Assembly (NCBI RefSeq): GCF_016808095.1
Contig: NC_068974.1
Location: 20,258,825-20,322,824, forward strand
DNA length: 64,000 bases
DNA from: Vigna angularis
Taxonomy: Eukaryota; Streptophyta; Magnoliopsida; Fabales; Fabaceae
Direction: 5' to 3'
Shown here in pieces: positions 62,236 to 64,000 of the stretch; within the stretch, counting starts at the first letter, position 1, and each line of letters starts with the position of its first letter. Under the pieces are notes generated by a model. It saw nothing but the letters and a program-made list of their open reading frames with translations. It was not told the origin of the DNA and did no database searches. Both the position numbers and the translations under genes were made by a program.

Positions 62236-64000
62236 CACTAGTGGAAAATATACTTTTTATAGTGTATTTTTATACCTGTTGAAATCTATCAGGCATAAAA
62301 TATGGTGCGATGGCAATTTCGTAAATAAGTGAAGCTTTTCTACGCCGATTATGCTGAAAATAGATATAGAAATTGGTGTGATGGCAAAATTGTAATAAAA
62401 TAGAAATACTTCTATACCTATTAAACTTATAACCGGTCTAGATTATTTTTCTATAGGGGGTTAACTAATATAACCGGTTTAGATTACTCTACATTCTACT
62501 TCCCCTTTTCCATTTCCCAACTCACTTTTTCTATTCTACAAATGTTCTCGTAAACGTTCTCGTTCTCCTACTCCTTCACATTTTTCTTCACTGTTGTTCA
62601 GTTGTGCACTGTTGTCGTTCACTCGTTCGATGGTTGACGTTCTTCTCGTGCACTCATTATCTCATTGCCATTGTTGAAGCTTTCACCGAGGTGGTTGGGT
62701 GAAGCTATTGTTCGTCGTTGGGTGAAGCCCTCACTATGGTTGGTTCTATAGTGCTTCACTTTCGTGGTGGTGCGTTTGGCCTGTACGTTTGACCTTCATC
62801 GCGTGGTCTGCCGGGTTTCCAACAACAACAAGGTAAGCCATTATGCTTGTTATTTTTTGAAAAGAACTACTCAGTTTTGCTCATTGCCATTGCTGTTTCG
62901 GTGAAGTTTAATATGAATATTATGTTTGTTGTTTTGTGAAAAGAATTACTCAATTTGGGGGCTAGGGCAAACTTGGTAGTTTTGGTATAGAAAAAGAAAT
63001 TGTTGCAATGTTTGGTATAGCTTTGGAGTTTAACGTAGATTTGATTAGGGAGATGCTAGAAAATTCGGCATGGACGTTAGTAATAGGGGAATCTACAGAT
63101 CATAAATACATCTGACATGGTTATCTCTCAAATTAACCAAAACTCTAACAAACAATTTATCAGATGAAGCAGGATTACTACTTGTATTTAAACTCTCCTC
63201 TGTTATCACAATGGAAAACCTGAACTAGTAATATAATATTAAAAGGTTAAAAAAAAGTATTCAGTACATAACATGATTAGAAGAAAAAGAACTATAACTT
63301 AGATTCGTTTCAACTGTATAAAAAATGCATTACAATTAAATCCAGTTACCTGATATTCATGAAGAGTGGACTAGGAAAGTTTTCAACCACCAAAGAGTGG
63401 TTTTGTAGAAATATCAATTATGCAGAACATAATAATTTAGGGGTTTATGATAACCTTTAAAAGTTTGAAAGATTCAGTAAGTAATATCAAGTTCATTTCT
63501 TCAGCCTGAATTTAGACTACTTGAACATTAATATCTTTTGTCTAGCAGTTAAAAACCACTTTGTAAAAATAAAGTGTTCAATTCTTGAATAGAGACCCTA
63601 AAATTATAGCAACTTTGTAATTTTTTGGCACGTTAACCAGAAAAGATATTTGACTGGTAGTTGGTGTTAGATTGGTGATGCAAGTATAGGTAAGAATGAT
63701 GATTGTCTAGGGTGAATCCTTATCAAGGTAGGAGATAGGAGATAGTAACGAGAGAAAGGAAAAAATAAGCCACAATATGCCAAACTTGAACATGACTAAG
63801 AAACCAGATTATGATCCCTTTCCTTCCACTACTCACTCAAAACATTAAGCTTTTTAACTCTTAACAAAGAAACAAATGTTACCACTCATAAATGGAGGAG
63901 AAACAACAAATAATTAATATGCTATTGGATAAAAGGAGCAGCAAGAAGGGGAAGAAGGGCAAGAAGGAGAAAATTGTCTATACTTGCAAACTGGACAAAA
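62236..64000 (+). mobile_element. CACTA left part (CACTA-7), continues beyond the window
   Basis: CACTAGTGGAAAATATAC at 62236 is a CACTA-type start. It is followed by subterminal repeats including ATACC(T/G)(G/A)TT and ATAACCGGT(C/T)TAGATTA words (62270-62490) and a GC-richer leader-like block (62500-62835) ending in a GTAAGCC donor-like site. No transposase or recognisable cargo is visible up to the window end. Confidence 0.7.

Overview
This window looks like a transposon-dense, AT-rich plant nuclear segment. A papilionoid legume (Phaseoleae such as Vigna or Phaseolus) is the most likely source. That is an inference from the lineages of the transposable elements (TEs) and the terminal sequences of the Mutator-like (MULE) elements, which I recall as common in legume genomes. 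I did no search. Only two host genes read as intact: a pair of cysteine-rich receptor-like kinases (CRKs), at 31999-34728 (+) and 43657-46615 (-). They face tail to tail, and both have seven exons whose summed length stays in frame (650 and 655 aa). Almost everything else is mobile DNA or debris carried by it.

Layout. 1-6983: a CACTA DNA transposon with its left end outside the window. It holds an Athila-type LTR fragment and a piece of a PHD-finger gene. 8184-16373: a minus-strand Ty3/gypsy element with a nearly complete gag-pol frame broken by three in-frame stops and a 5' LTR that has lost its U3. 16374-18372: a CACTA fragment carrying Nudix hydrolase exons. 18589-18880: an isolated foldback whose arms differ almost only by transitions. 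19309-20310: a (TA)n tract and degenerate repeats. 22153-24556: a Pack-MULE with a perfect 9-bp target-site duplication (TSD) and a TRICHOME BIREFRINGENCE-LIKE gene fragment. 25021-31725: a gag-only copia relic (minus) that took in two solo LTRs.

31999-46615: the CRK pair. Between the two genes lies a second gag-only copia relic (34984 to about 42690). It received a 2.9-kb solo LTR, a 1.6-kb MULE and a 0.7-kb Tat-like solo LTR. TSDs let the order of events be read: copia first, the others inside it. 47160-48780: LTR debris and a CACTA left end. 49480-55812: an ERD4-like (OSCA/CSC1 family) pseudogene split by a copia-type LTR, which is itself split by a CACTA element carrying SH3P (BAR-domain) exons. 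55940-58566: an internally deleted copia with both LTRs and its TSD. 59623-64000: three CACTA elements in a row.

Host gene fragments carried by DNA transposons recur here: PHD finger, Nudix, TBL and SH3P, plus three exon-like pieces I could not identify. The most unusual signal I found is an array of six 37-nt stem-loops spaced 93-96 bp apart inside the solo LTR at 36355-39294, with a compensatory base-pair change between units. I see no CRISPR array, tRNA, rRNA, operon or viral gene set. Fragment identities rest on recognising motifs by eye.
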